A stretch of DNA of 64,000 bases, from the NCBI GenBank assembly GCA_040002995.1, contig JBDUDK010000020.1, positions 1 to 64,000 of the forward strand, written 5' to 3'. Position 1 is the stretch's first letter. Each line of letters starts with the position of its first letter. The stretch is from JBDUDK01 sp040002995 (lineage in GTDB: Bacteria; Actinomycetota; Acidimicrobiia; Acidimicrobiales; Ilumatobacteraceae). Position numbers and translations under genes: made by a program. Shown piece by piece: positions 1-9,229 of this stretch. The notes beneath the pieces were generated by a model, which saw only the letters and a program-made list of their open reading frames with translations, was not told the DNA's origin and did not search any database.

Positions 1-2
1 GG

Positions 3-1655
3 AACACCGCACCCGGGCTGACCTTCTCGGTGTACCGGGCGTGCAGCGGCATGCCGCCGCAGGCCGCCAGCCCGCCGCCGTTCAGCAACCCGTTGCTGTT
101 CAACAACGTGTTCGACGACAACCGGGCCGGCAACTGGCAGAGCACGGGCACCAGCCCGGGCGTGCACGGCATCGGCGCACCGGGCGACACCGCTCCGGTC
201 TACCACTGGGACATGGGCACGGCCGACGGTACGGGTGTCCTCAGCCCGACCAACTCCATCATCAACGACACGGCGGGTCACGGATTCAACACTTCCGCAA
301 CCAACCAGGTCGCCGATGGGGCCCCCGACTCCAACCTGCCGAAGTTCAAGGCACCGTTCAACCTTCGGGTGACGATCTCGCCGTGGCGTGTTCAGCCGAG
401 GTTCCGTCCGACGGCAATCGTAGGCGTCAGCCTGCCTGCCAACGCGATCGGTAACTACCACCTCTTGGACGCGACATCGCCCGCAGTCAACGCGGGTGCG
501 GCGAGCAAGAACGTGGCGCCGTTCGGTTTGGTGAACGCGCCGAGCACCGACATCGACAACGATGGCCGGCCGGCTCCTGTCGACGAGGGTGCCGACGAGA
601 TCAAGCTGCCCTCCGCCGATCTGGCGATCACCAAGACGCACAGCCCTGGGGGTGCAGTCGCATTCGGCGCAACGGTCACCTACACCCTCGCGGTCCACAA
701 CAACGGGCCCGATGGTGTGACCGGAGCGGCGATCACCGACGGCTTCCCGGCTGGGCTCTCAAGTGTGAGCTGGACGTGCAGTGCGAGCGCCGGGTCGACC
801 TGCCCCGCCGCTAGTGGCACGGGCAACATCACGGGTGCCTTGATCAACGTGGCCAACGGCGGCACCGTGACCTTCACCGCCACCACCACTGCGTCGCCGG
901 CGACCAAAGCCCTGCCCGCACTGCCCGTGCTCGACAGCTTCAACCGAACGGCAACCAACCTCAACACTGGTGCGCCCGCCGGCACGAACTGGACGCAACC
1001 GAACGCACTCGGCAGCGCGGCCATCCGAACCAATACCAACCAGGCTCAGTGCAGCAACGCAGGCCTGCTCACGTGTGCGGTAGGTCCTGCGTACTGGAAC
1101 GGCACCTCTCCCGTGTTCTTGGCGAAACAGGGCGCGGCGTTCACGTTCGTCAACAGCGGCGGAGTTCCCGCCGCCCCGCTGACCGGGTCGGCTTTGCTCA
1201 TGGCGGTTACCGGCTCGCCCTCGGGGAGCATCTATCCGAGCGGCGTTCGCGTGATGTACACCACGGGTGCCGCTAGCTCGATCGTGAACACCGCGACGGT
1301 CAGTGTTCCTTCGGGCACTGTCGACCCGAGCGCAGCGAACAACACGGCGACGGACACGGTGACCTTCAGCGGTAACCGCGTTCTGGTGTCAACCATCACC
1401 GGCACCACCAGTGTCACCGATATCGGCTCGGTGCCCATCCCAACGGGCAGCTTCGCTACGGGCAACACCCTCAGCGCCATCGTCAACGGCGACGGCACGG
1501 TCGATATCTGGAAGACGAACGGTGGCGTGACGTACCTCGGTCGGGTCTCAGGCGCCGGCTTGACGGCGGCGGCCTACGTCGGGGGAGGCCGGGTCGGGAT
1601 GCTCGTGCCGAACACGGCCAGAGTCGACGACTTCAGGGGAGCGACGGTCACGTGA
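3..1655 (+). CDS. Secreted/surface repeat protein with DUF11 and laminin-G-like segments (5' end outside window)
   Basis: The frame is open to the left edge, so the true start lies upstream. An N-terminal part ends in a choice-of-anchor-Q-like stretch (SPAVNAGA, then DIDNDGRP and DEGADE, about nt 475-600). A DUF11 adhesin-type domain begins near nt 615 (ADLAITKTHSPG, TYTLAVHNNGPD). Where it should finish, a laminin-G-like half starts (LDSFNR, NWTQ, about 925-1260). DUF11 then ends (SIVNTATVSVPSG, NNTATDTVTF, about 1270-1370), followed by a second laminin-G-like half (DGTVDIWK). Such modules are typical of exported cell-surface proteins. No catalytic motif was seen. The following oxidase gene starts 68 bp downstream, which suggests one operon and a scaffold or anchoring role (inference). 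Confidence 0.75.
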   Translation, partial: NTAPGLTFSVYRACSGMPPQAASPPPFSNPLLFNNVFDDNRAGNWQSTGTSPGVHGIGAPGDTAPVYHWDMGTADGTGVLSPTNSIINDTAGHGFNTSATNQVADGAPDSNLPKFKAPFNLRVTISPWRVQPRFRPTAIVGVSLPANAIGNYHLLDATSPAVNAGAASKNVAPFGLVNAPSTDIDNDGRPAPVDEGADEIKLPSADLAITKTHSPGGAVAFGATVTYTLAVHNNGPDGVTGAAITDGFPAGLSSVSWTCSASAGSTCPAASGTGNITGALINVANGGTVTFTATTTASPATKALPALPVLDSFNRTATNLNTGAPAGTNWTQPNALGSAAIRTNTNQAQCSNAGLLTCAVGPAYWNGTSPVFLAKQGAAFTFVNSGGVPAAPLTGSALLMAVTGSPSGSIYPSGVRVMYTTGAASSIVNTATVSVPSGTVDPSAANNTATDTVTFSGNRVLVSTITGTTSVTDIGSVPIPTGSFATGNTLSAIVNGDGTVDIWKTNGGVTYLGRVSGAGLTAAAYVGGGRVGMLVPNTARVDDFRGATVT

Positions 1656-1723
1656 GCAACCAACGAGACGACATCGACCCCATCGACCCGATGACTCATC
1701 AGAAGGGCAACAGGAGGCCAGAC

Positions 1724-3406
1724 GTGGAAAATGAAACCGGGGGCCGCCTCGACCGACGCTCCTTCATCAAGCTCGCGGCCGGCGGCGTGGCACTGGGTGC
1801 CGCGGGAGTCGCTTCGTTCAGTGAGCTGACCAAGGGCGACAGCACACGTCGCCCGGTCCACCTCACCGCCGCCGTCACGGGGCAGGTCAGGTCATGGCAT
1901 CTCGTGGCCACCGACGGCTACGTCGCGATGCCCGACCCGAGCATCGTCGCTCCAATCGGGGTGTACTACCCCGACCTTTTGGGTCCGGTCGACGAAACCG
2001 GAGCCGGCCAGAACCTGTATGTCTTCGGGTTCGTCGACGTCACCGACATCAAGGGCTTTACGACGTCGAACCTCGCGCCACCGTGGGACACCAGCCAACT
2101 GGTGAACCCGATCGACTTCAAGGGTCAGACTCAGATCAGCGCCCCGACCTTGTATTGCAACGACGGTGACGACATCCGCATCAAGCTCGAGAACCTCGGC
2201 TTCGCCGTGCGCCCGGACCTGTTCGATCCTCACACGATCCACTGGCATGGATTCGCCAATCAGATCGCGTACTTCGACGGCGTCCCCGACGCATCTCTGT
2301 CAGTGCCGTCAGGGTCGGAGCTCACGTACCGCTATCTACCGACCGACGTCGGCACGTACATGTACCACTGCCACGTCGAGGACGTTGAGCACGTGCACAT
2401 GGGCCTCACCGGCATGGTCTTCATCCGACCGCACAAGAACAGCCCACGCTGGATTGCCGCCGGCCTTCCCGCGGGCAATCCCGGAAACAACAAGTACGCC
2501 TACTACGACGCGTCAACTGTCTACGACCGTGAGTTCGCGATCTTGCTCACCGAGGCCAACGTTGAGAACCACTGGAACGACGGCCACATTCAAGTGAGCG
2601 ATTGGAGCGAGTACACCTCGACGTTCGGCCTGATGAACGGCCGGTCGTGGCCCGACACGATCGAGCCCAACGGGTCGTTCTTCGACCGCGATCTCACGAG
2701 TGGCTCCCAGCCGAACGGAACCTGGCGAGATTCGCAGCTCAGCGACGCCGTGCAGGCTCGATTGGCGCATCAGCCGAACTCGTCGCTCATCCAAGCCAAC
2801 GCCGGCGAGAGGGTGTTACTACGGGTCTCGAACCTTGGTTTCGACGAGCACAGTCTCGTCCTTCCCGGCATCGAGATGACGATCGTCGGTCGTGACGCGA
2901 AGTTCCAGGGTGCCGGTCGGCCGGACTACTTCCCTTCCGGAGACAATCGCGACGACATCATCCGCAACACCTACCGCATCGACCTGGGTCCGGGCGAGAG
3001 CCGCGACATCCTCTTCACGGCCCCAAGCGCCGCGGCGACGACTGTGTACCCCTTCTACGACAGGGCCATCCTCTTCCGGAAGAAGGCGCCGAGCCGCACG
3101 ATCACCGGCGGCAGCACGACCAACGGCAGCCCTGACCTCACGACCACTGTCGCGAACACGTTCTCGCCGAGCGACGGAGGGTGGGGGATCACAGGGCCGG
3201 GCATCCCGGCGAATACGACGATCGCTTCGTACGTCGATCCGACTCATGTCGTGCTGTCCAACAACGCGACCGGCGGTTCCGGGTCCTACGTCCTCAGCCC
3301 TCCGGCCACGCCGGAAGACGGTTACGGGGCAATGCGCACAGAAGTGCACGTCCATCCGGCTGGAGCGCTCGGCGCCCAGGTTCATCCCAACCAGCTCTTC
3401 GTGTGA
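1724..3406 (+). CDS. Tat-exported multicopper oxidase-like protein carrying the type-1 copper site in its first domain
   Basis: A 560-residue protein. The GTG at 1724 is chosen because AGGAGG lies six bases upstream; a GTG at 1652 overlapping the previous stop is the alternative. The N-terminus has a twin-arginine signal (DRRSFIKLA plus a hydrophobic Ala/Gly stretch). The first cupredoxin domain holds HWHG (H173, H175) and YHCHVEDVEHVHMGL (H215, C216, H217, H223 or H225, M226). This resembles the type-1 plus type-2/3 ligand set of two-domain laccases, with two extra residues in the loop. The last domain has a copper-free HSLVLPG where HPxHLHGH would be expected. A beta-rich module (about nt 3100-3300) is inserted before the family C-terminus (MRTEVHVHPAG). 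It probably oxidises metals or organics outside the cell. Confidence 0.85.
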   Translation: MENETGGRLDRRSFIKLAAGGVALGAAGVASFSELTKGDSTRRPVHLTAAVTGQVRSWHLVATDGYVAMPDPSIVAPIGVYYPDLLGPVDETGAGQNLYVFGFVDVTDIKGFTTSNLAPPWDTSQLVNPIDFKGQTQISAPTLYCNDGDDIRIKLENLGFAVRPDLFDPHTIHWHGFANQIAYFDGVPDASLSVPSGSELTYRYLPTDVGTYMYHCHVEDVEHVHMGLTGMVFIRPHKNSPRWIAAGLPAGNPGNNKYAYYDASTVYDREFAILLTEANVENHWNDGHIQVSDWSEYTSTFGLMNGRSWPDTIEPNGSFFDRDLTSGSQPNGTWRDSQLSDAVQARLAHQPNSSLIQANAGERVLLRVSNLGFDEHSLVLPGIEMTIVGRDAKFQGAGRPDYFPSGDNRDDIIRNTYRIDLGPGESRDILFTAPSAAATTVYPFYDRAILFRKKAPSRTITGGSTTNGSPDLTTTVANTFSPSDGGWGITGPGIPANTTIASYVDPTHVVLSNNATGGSGSYVLSPPATPEDGYGAMRTEVHVHPAGALGAQVHPNQLFV

Positions 3407-3420
3407 ACGAGGCGGGACTA

Positions 3421-4908
3421 ATGGAACTCCACGAGAAAGCCGACCACATGATCAGCATCTCCGCTCGACGCGTGCGACGACGCCATCCGGTTCGTCTGCT
3501 TGCGCTACTCGGAATGTCAGGGATGGCCGCGGTGCTCGTGCCCATCACCACGACGGTGGCGAGCCACGCCGCTTCCGAGCCTTCAGAGGGCTTGCTCTGC
3601 AAGACGAATCCGGGGGGCACTGTCGCCGACCCGACGTCGAGCTTCGTGCTCACCGCACGCGAGGGGCACATCCTCACCCCCGACAACAACAGCATCTACA
3701 TGTGGAGCTACTCGGCCGGCAACGATGCGTTCCAGTACCCCGGCGCGGTGCTGTGCGCGACCGAGGGTGACACGGTCACGATCACGCTGAAGAACAAGCT
3801 GAAGGTCCCGACCTCGGTGGTCTTCCCGGGTATCACCGGTGTTCTGGCCGATGGTGCCCTTTCTTCGCCCGAAGCGGCCAGCGCTGTTCCGCCCAAGCAG
3901 GACAGCCTTACAAAGCAGGCGCTGCCGAACTCGACAGTGACCTATTCGTTCAAAGCCGATCACGCAGGGACGTATCTGTACGAGAGCGGCACCAACCCTG
4001 AGCTGCAAGACCAGATGGGTCTTGTCGGGGCGCTGATCGTGCGGCCCGCCGGCTTCGACCCTGCCGCGCCTCACGTGTACAACCTCCCGAGTTCCGCCAA
4101 GGATCTCGACACGAGCTACAAGCCGGGCAAGGAGTTCCTCAACTTGTTCTCCGAACTCGACCCCGACCTACACCAGAAGGTCGAGTTCGCGGCCGACCAG
4201 TTCTCGTTTGTTCCCAACTTCAACGAATACAAAGTTCGGTATTGGATGATCAACGGCCGGGTGTTCCCCGACACGATTGCGTCGAATAACTCCCAGTCAC
4301 TGCCGTCGCAGCCCTACAGCTCACTCGTGCACATCCAGCCCCGCGTCACAACGGGCGCCGACAACCTCCCCTGCGCGATGCCGGGCGAGTCACCGGCGGG
4401 CAAGAGCACCGACGCCACCTGCAACCCGGCGCCCGCAGTCGTACATATGCTCAACGCCGGGGCTCGCACGTACCCGTTCCACCCGCACGGCAACCACGAC
4501 AAACTCATCGGTGTCGATGCGCGGCCGTTGCGCTCGGAGGACGGCACGCTCGATCTCACGAGGGACGAGTTCAGCCGTGTGATGGTGCCCGGGCAAACCT
4601 CCGATGTTCTCGTCACATGGGTCGACGCCCAGGGCTTCGCCTCCAACGACATCGGGGTACCCATCCCGCCGGATCTCGCCCGTGAGAACGGCGCCTACTG
4701 GAGCGGTAGCCCGTACCTGGGTGTGAAGGAATCCCTGAAGGCCAACGCCACGCAACTCAACGAGTGCGGCGAGTACTACCACGTGGCCCACAGCCACTCC
4801 CTGTACCAGGTCGCAACGTTCGAGGCGGCGGGCTCGGGGATGCTCACCATGACCCGAATCGATCCACCCGGCAACGACCCGCGCTGCCACCCGGCAGGAG
4901 AGCAGTAG
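3421..4908 (+). CDS. Multicopper oxidase-like protein with trinuclear-site His motifs only in its last domain
   Basis: A 495-residue protein. The ATG at 3421 follows a purine-rich GAGGCGGGA; ATG 3448 is an alternative. A hydrophobic signal segment follows an Arg-rich start. The fold follows three-domain multicopper oxidases. In the first domain the usual HWHG is replaced by VFPGIT, and the HSH position reads YESG. The third domain keeps YPFHPHGNH (H354, H356, H359) and AHSHS (H457, H459), but the type-1 cysteine is Ser458. Alone it should hold at most half of a trinuclear cluster. The gene lies 14 bp after the Tat-exported oxidase, whose missing motifs it would complement. Confidence 0.82.
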   Translation: MELHEKADHMISISARRVRRRHPVRLLALLGMSGMAAVLVPITTTVASHAASEPSEGLLCKTNPGGTVADPTSSFVLTAREGHILTPDNNSIYMWSYSAGNDAFQYPGAVLCATEGDTVTITLKNKLKVPTSVVFPGITGVLADGALSSPEAASAVPPKQDSLTKQALPNSTVTYSFKADHAGTYLYESGTNPELQDQMGLVGALIVRPAGFDPAAPHVYNLPSSAKDLDTSYKPGKEFLNLFSELDPDLHQKVEFAADQFSFVPNFNEYKVRYWMINGRVFPDTIASNNSQSLPSQPYSSLVHIQPRVTTGADNLPCAMPGESPAGKSTDATCNPAPAVVHMLNAGARTYPFHPHGNHDKLIGVDARPLRSEDGTLDLTRDEFSRVMVPGQTSDVLVTWVDAQGFASNDIGVPIPPDLARENGAYWSGSPYLGVKESLKANATQLNECGEYYHVAHSHSLYQVATFEAAGSGMLTMTRIDPPGNDPRCHPAGEQ

Positions 4909-4969
4909 AGCCATGGAAACGCACGACGTCCAACGATCCCTGACCGACCACGCACACGGAGGCTCCACG

Positions 4970-7591
4970 ATGCAAACGAGCCGCAACCGGCGCCACCGAC
5001 TGACCGCAGTCGCGATGGTGGCCGCCATCGGCCTCGGCGCCAACGGCCTTGCGGCAGTTGCCTCGAGTGGCAGCCACCGCGTGCAGTCGCTCGGTGCGCC
5101 GAACGCGACGACGTCGTCGCTTCCCGCGGCCGCTTCACCCGCCGCTTGCGTGACCGCCGGCGGCTGCGACCTCTGGGCCCATCACGGGACGGTCACGGCC
5201 GGCAGCTCTGGTCCGATCGACGTGTGGGGTTTCACCTTCAACCCCGCGGCCGATACCGGCGAGCTCGGTGGCAGCGTCAACAACACGATCGTCATCAGTG
5301 AAACCGACACGCTTACCATCAACCTGCACAACGACCTCCCCGCCGGCGCCGGCAATCTCTCGCTCGAGGTCCCGGCGGCGCAGCAGGCGCCTGACTCCGT
5401 AGGGGTTGCCGTCGGCGCAAACGCACAAGTGAGCTTCGGTCCTCTCGCGCCGGGCACCTATGTCTACGAAGCGGGCTCCCTCGCCGAGCAGCCCCGGCAG
5501 CTGGCCATGGGTCTCGCCGCGATCATCGTCGTGCGTCCCTCTGACTACGGCACGTCGCCGACGCCATATGGCATCGCTTCGAGCAACGCGTTCGCCGATG
5601 AGGCGTTGGTGGTCATGAACGAGATCGACCCCACGTTCAGCTCGAGCCCGCTCACCAGCGACGTCGAGAGCTACAACCCGCAGTACTTCTTCATCAACGG
5701 CAAGGCCCATCCCGCCACCACCGACATCGCGGCCAACGCAGGTGACGCGGTACTGCTTCGGGTGGCGAACCTCGGCATCCGCGACCGCTCGCTTGGTTTG
5801 CTCAACTTGCGAATGACGGTCGTGGGAGATGACAGCCAGCAGGTCACCTCGAACCACCAGACGGGTACCATCGAGTCGAAACTGCTCACACCCGGCCAGG
5901 TGGCCGACGTCACCACCATCGTGGATCCGTCGTCGACAGTGGGTAAGCAGTTCCCGGTACTCGACCTCAGCCGCCACCTGAACAACAGCGCCGACTCGAG
6001 TGTCGGCGGCATGCTCACGTTCATCGATGTCGTCGCCGGCCCTGCGCCCGCAGGCGGCTCGGTGGCCAGGGTCACCGATCTCAGCCCCGCCACCAACGAC
6101 GGGACCCAGGACGTCGCGGTCGACGTGACATTCAGCGGTGGCCCTGACTCGGCGGCGTGGTTTCTCGACACGATCGACGGCGTGGGGCATCCGTTCGCCG
6201 CCGGGGATGGTTCGACGACGGTGACTATCCCGATCAGCGACGTGCTCGCGGAGCCGGGCGCACTAACGGGTGACCACGTGATCTGGATCCAGCCCTACAC
6301 GGGTGCGGCGGCGGGCACGCCCTCTGGCGATGTGTTCACCCTCGCCAAGGAAGGGCCCAGCATTTCCAGCTTGGCCACCGATCCTCATTTCGCCAATGTG
6401 GTCTTCAACAAGGTCGATCCGAACCCGCCGGGCAACAGTGATGTCCTACTCACCGGTTCCGCCCAGCCTTCGCTGGTCGACTACGTGATCGACGGCGCGG
6501 AGGCGTGCTTCACACTTCCGGCTCCCACGGTTGCATGCCCGGCTCCGCCGTCGTTCACTGTCGACGTCGCCGACGCGCTGGTCCCGTCGCACACGCAGGC
6601 GCTCAGCGCCCGCATTCCTGTCAGCCTCTTCCCCAGCGTCGGCGCCAACACCGTCTATTTGCGGGTGCACGAATCGCCGACGGCCGGCGGGGCCGATCGC
6701 TACTCCGACTGGAGTGCTCAGAACTCAGTGGGCGTCGTCATCGACAAGACCGGCCCGGCCGTCACGGTCGATCTCGCTCACACCGACGTCTACGCAGGAG
6801 CGGGTAACAACCCGGGCAACCTGAACTTCCTCGAGTCGATCAGGGTCCAGGTCAACATCGCCGACGACATGTCGCCCATCGCCGACGCCGAGCTGTTCCT
6901 CGACACCAACGCCGATCCGAGCGGCACCGGCTCGCAACTGCGCCCGCTCCCCGGTCAGTGGCTCGACAACCTCAACGCCACGACGCGCACGGCGTACCTG
7001 GAGATCCCCGTGAGCGAGCTTCTGGCTCGTCCGCAAGGCAACGTCTCGATCTACATCCACGCGAAGGACGCGGCCGGCAACTGGGGCGCCTACACGCTCT
7101 ACGCCGTGCAGCTCGACAAGACCAACCCGGTGACCGTTGCTCCGGCCGCGGCCGATGTCGGCTCGCATACATACATGCCCGACGAAACGGGTGCACCGGT
7201 GCTCGCGGGCGGCCGGATCAGGATCACGAGTTGTGATCCCAATGGCGTCACCGCCGATCCGAATTGTCCGCTGCCGGCCGGTACGGCACTGCTCACCGCT
7301 CCGAACACGCCGCTCTCGAGTCGCATCGTGTCGATCCGCTACCACGTGAGTGCGGTGACGGGCACGATCGGTACGGTCGGCGCCGGCATCTTCTACCAGA
7401 CGGCTCAGACAGCCGACCTCAGCGGAGAAACACCGGTGACGAACGCCGACGGCTCGACGACGTGGACGTTCAACTGGCACATGATCCAGCCGTCCGCCGT
7501 GCCGATTGACGGCGCCACGTCGGTCTGGGTGTGGGTCATCGACGGTGCCGGCAATCCGAGCATTCCAGTCGAAGTGATGTTGGGACCATGA
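4970..7591 (+). CDS. Large secreted cupredoxin-fold protein with Ig-like C-terminal repeats, no copper ligands
   Basis: An 873-residue protein. The start is ATG 4970 because CGGAGG precedes it; ATG 4913 has no such site. A signal peptide occupies roughly residues 8-35. Residues of about 50-360 resemble the two neighbouring oxidase-like proteins: GTYVYEAG, then MGLAAIIVVRP, NGKAHPAT and GDAVLLRVANLG. None of the copper-binding His or Cys motifs is present. The remainder is made of beta-sandwich-like repeats with phrases such as IDKTGPAVTVD and VQLDKTNPVTV, typical of extracellular Ig-like modules. It probably acts as a structural partner of the oxidases. The stop overlaps the next start (ATGA). 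Confidence 0.75.
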   Translation: MQTSRNRRHRLTAVAMVAAIGLGANGLAAVASSGSHRVQSLGAPNATTSSLPAAASPAACVTAGGCDLWAHHGTVTAGSSGPIDVWGFTFNPAADTGELGGSVNNTIVISETDTLTINLHNDLPAGAGNLSLEVPAAQQAPDSVGVAVGANAQVSFGPLAPGTYVYEAGSLAEQPRQLAMGLAAIIVVRPSDYGTSPTPYGIASSNAFADEALVVMNEIDPTFSSSPLTSDVESYNPQYFFINGKAHPATTDIAANAGDAVLLRVANLGIRDRSLGLLNLRMTVVGDDSQQVTSNHQTGTIESKLLTPGQVADVTTIVDPSSTVGKQFPVLDLSRHLNNSADSSVGGMLTFIDVVAGPAPAGGSVARVTDLSPATNDGTQDVAVDVTFSGGPDSAAWFLDTIDGVGHPFAAGDGSTTVTIPISDVLAEPGALTGDHVIWIQPYTGAAAGTPSGDVFTLAKEGPSISSLATDPHFANVVFNKVDPNPPGNSDVLLTGSAQPSLVDYVIDGAEACFTLPAPTVACPAPPSFTVDVADALVPSHTQALSARIPVSLFPSVGANTVYLRVHESPTAGGADRYSDWSAQNSVGVVIDKTGPAVTVDLAHTDVYAGAGNNPGNLNFLESIRVQVNIADDMSPIADAELFLDTNADPSGTGSQLRPLPGQWLDNLNATTRTAYLEIPVSELLARPQGNVSIYIHAKDAAGNWGAYTLYAVQLDKTNPVTVAPAAADVGSHTYMPDETGAPVLAGGRIRITSCDPNGVTADPNCPLPAGTALLTAPNTPLSSRIVSIRYHVSAVTGTIGTVGAGIFYQTAQTADLSGETPVTNADGSTTWTFNWHMIQPSAVPIDGATSVWVWVIDGAGNPSIPVEVMLGP

Positions 7592-8115
7592 GCTCGGTAT
7601 CGGTGACGATTCCCTCGCCACAAGTGACCATCGGGCGGCGAGCTATCAAGCTCGCCGCCCTCCTGGCCGCAGGGGCGGCGGTGTTCGGTGTCACGTTGCT
7701 CGTTCGTGAGGCGATCACCACCACCCACGCAGGTGCTCCGACAGCGAACACGTCAGGGCATGTGGCGATGCCAAAGAGCGCTGAGCTCGAACAGAAGTGG
7801 GGAATCCAAATCAACTCCGTCAACCTGCTGGCCGCGACGGGTGTCATCGATGTGCGCTACACCGTCTTTGACGTGTCGAAAGCTCTGGCCCTCCACACCA
7901 ACGGGCGGTTGGGCTTGCCCAAGATCGTCACCGCGCACGGCACCGTGCAGCCCGACTCGGTGATGTTCCACTTCCACTCGAAGGCGACGGAAGAGGCGGG
8001 TCAGGGCTACGACATCGTCTACGGCAACGCCGAGGGCAGAGCCCGCGTGGGGGACAAGGTCACGATCGTGATGCCCGATGGTCTGAAGCTCGCCGGCGTT
8101 CCGGTCGGCGAATAG
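7588..8115 (+). CDS. Membrane-anchored extracytoplasmic protein of unknown function
   Basis: A 175-residue protein starting at an ATG that overlaps the previous stop (ATGA), so translation is likely coupled. One transmembrane helix (about residues 18-38, KLAALLAAGAAVFGVTLLV) follows a short cytoplasmic N-terminus. The outer domain has a strand-rich sequence (INSVNLLAATGVIDVRYTV) and an FHFHSK segment that could bind metal. No family recognised. Its position directly behind three oxidase-like genes suggests an assembly or anchoring role (inference). Confidence 0.65.
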   Translation: MSSVSVTIPSPQVTIGRRAIKLAALLAAGAAVFGVTLLVREAITTTHAGAPTANTSGHVAMPKSAELEQKWGIQINSVNLLAATGVIDVRYTVFDVSKALALHTNGRLGLPKIVTAHGTVQPDSVMFHFHSKATEEAGQGYDIVYGNAEGRARVGDKVTIVMPDGLKLAGVPVGE

Positions 8116-8132
8116 TCACGACGGTAGGCCCG

Positions 8133-8654
8133 GTGACAACGGTTACCTCGAATCTTCCGACGCGGGAAGGGCGTTCTCCTCGCGGCGATTCGCCTCGCCG
8201 GCCGCTGGCTCCGCGGAAGCGGTCATGGGCGGGCAACGCACTCATTGTTGCCCTTATCGCGCTGGTGACCGCCGGGGTCCTGGTCTTAGCGGGCATGTTC
8301 AGTTCCACGTCCTCGAAGGACATCAACATCGATCCCGTAACGAATACGTCGAGCACCGCACCGCTTACCGCGCCGACGACGGTGGCGGCCCCCCGTCCGG
8401 CCGACGCCAAGGTCGTGAGCGACTATGTGGCGAAGATGAAGACGTGGAACGAGTGCATGAAGAAGCACCCTGACGAGGCGGCGACGAAGCCGTGCGGCGA
8501 CATGCCCGCCCAGATTGATGATCCCAGCCTGAACGCGTATCTGGCTGAGGTGCTGGATTGGAACAAGTGCGCGGCGCCCCTGCTCAACCACGGCGCGCTC
8601 GCGCAGGCGGAGGCTGCGTGTGGCCCGCAGCCAGTTCCCTCAGACGGCACGTGA
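8133..8654 (+). CDS. Single-pass membrane protein with four-cysteine outer domain, unknown function
   Basis: A 173-residue protein from a GTG. A basic N-terminus rich in Arg and Pro precedes one transmembrane helix (about residues 33-55). A Thr/Ala/Pro linker and a small domain follow, with cysteines at WNEC, KPCGD, WNKC and AACGP that could form two disulfides outside the cell. The WNEC and WNKC segments look like an internal duplication. It lies 17 bp behind the previous gene, in the same presumed operon. No family was recognised. Confidence 0.6.
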   Translation: MTTVTSNLPTREGRSPRGDSPRRPLAPRKRSWAGNALIVALIALVTAGVLVLAGMFSSTSSKDINIDPVTNTSSTAPLTAPTTVAAPRPADAKVVSDYVAKMKTWNECMKKHPDEAATKPCGDMPAQIDDPSLNAYLAEVLDWNKCAAPLLNHGALAQAEAACGPQPVPSDGT

Positions 8655-8738
8655 ACCGCGCCTGCTGAGAGTTCGAGCACTGCGCAAGGTGACTGCCGGC
8701 GACTACACTGCGTGGTGCGGGCGAATCGGAGGGCTGGG

Positions 8739-9194
8739 GTGCGTGGTCGATCAGCTGCAGTACTCGCGACTTTCGCGATAGGAGGCTTGGCGGCGGTCGG
8801 CGCCACCAATCTCGGACTGCTTTCCTCCGACCCCGCGAGCGGTGAGTTCGGCCAACTCGTCGCGCCTACCGAAACCAGCGCGCCCAGGAGGGCGGAGGCC
8901 GACGGGTCATCTTTGTCGTCGGCTGCTCGTCCGGCTGCGACCCCCGCACCGAGCGTGACAACAACGGTGGCAGCCACGGCCGAGCCGGCAACGACCACTG
9001 CGAACGCCGCGCCGTCGTCAGCGTCGTCCACCACGACCACCGTCGTGTCGCTCGCGCGTAAGGCGTCGCCGTCCACGACCGAACCTGAGCCGCTGACCCA
9101 GGTCGACGAGCACCACGATGAGACGTCGGCGCCGCGTCGCCAACGGACGCCTGACACGCGCCCGCGCGAAGGCAACGAACACGACGACGACTGA
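8739..9194 (+). CDS. Exported Ser/Thr/Ala-rich low-complexity protein, unknown function
   Basis: A 151-residue protein. The GTG at 8739 is preferred over GTG 8712 because GGAGGG sits just upstream and it gives a clean signal/anchor sequence (AAVLATFAIGGLAAVGATNLGLL). The rest is disordered: Ala/Thr/Ser-rich, with a run of TTTVV-type segments and a charged C-terminus. TACACT at 8704-8709 could be its -10 box. It may be a cell-envelope spacer. It could be the last gene of the oxidase cluster or independent. Confidence 0.5.
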   Translation: MRGRSAAVLATFAIGGLAAVGATNLGLLSSDPASGEFGQLVAPTETSAPRRAEADGSSLSSAARPAATPAPSVTTTVAATAEPATTTANAAPSSASSTTTTVVSLARKASPSTTEPEPLTQVDEHHDETSAPRRQRTPDTRPREGNEHDDD

Positions 9195-9229
9195 CGTTTG
9201 AACTGGGGAATCGGGGGGTGGCCCTCTAG

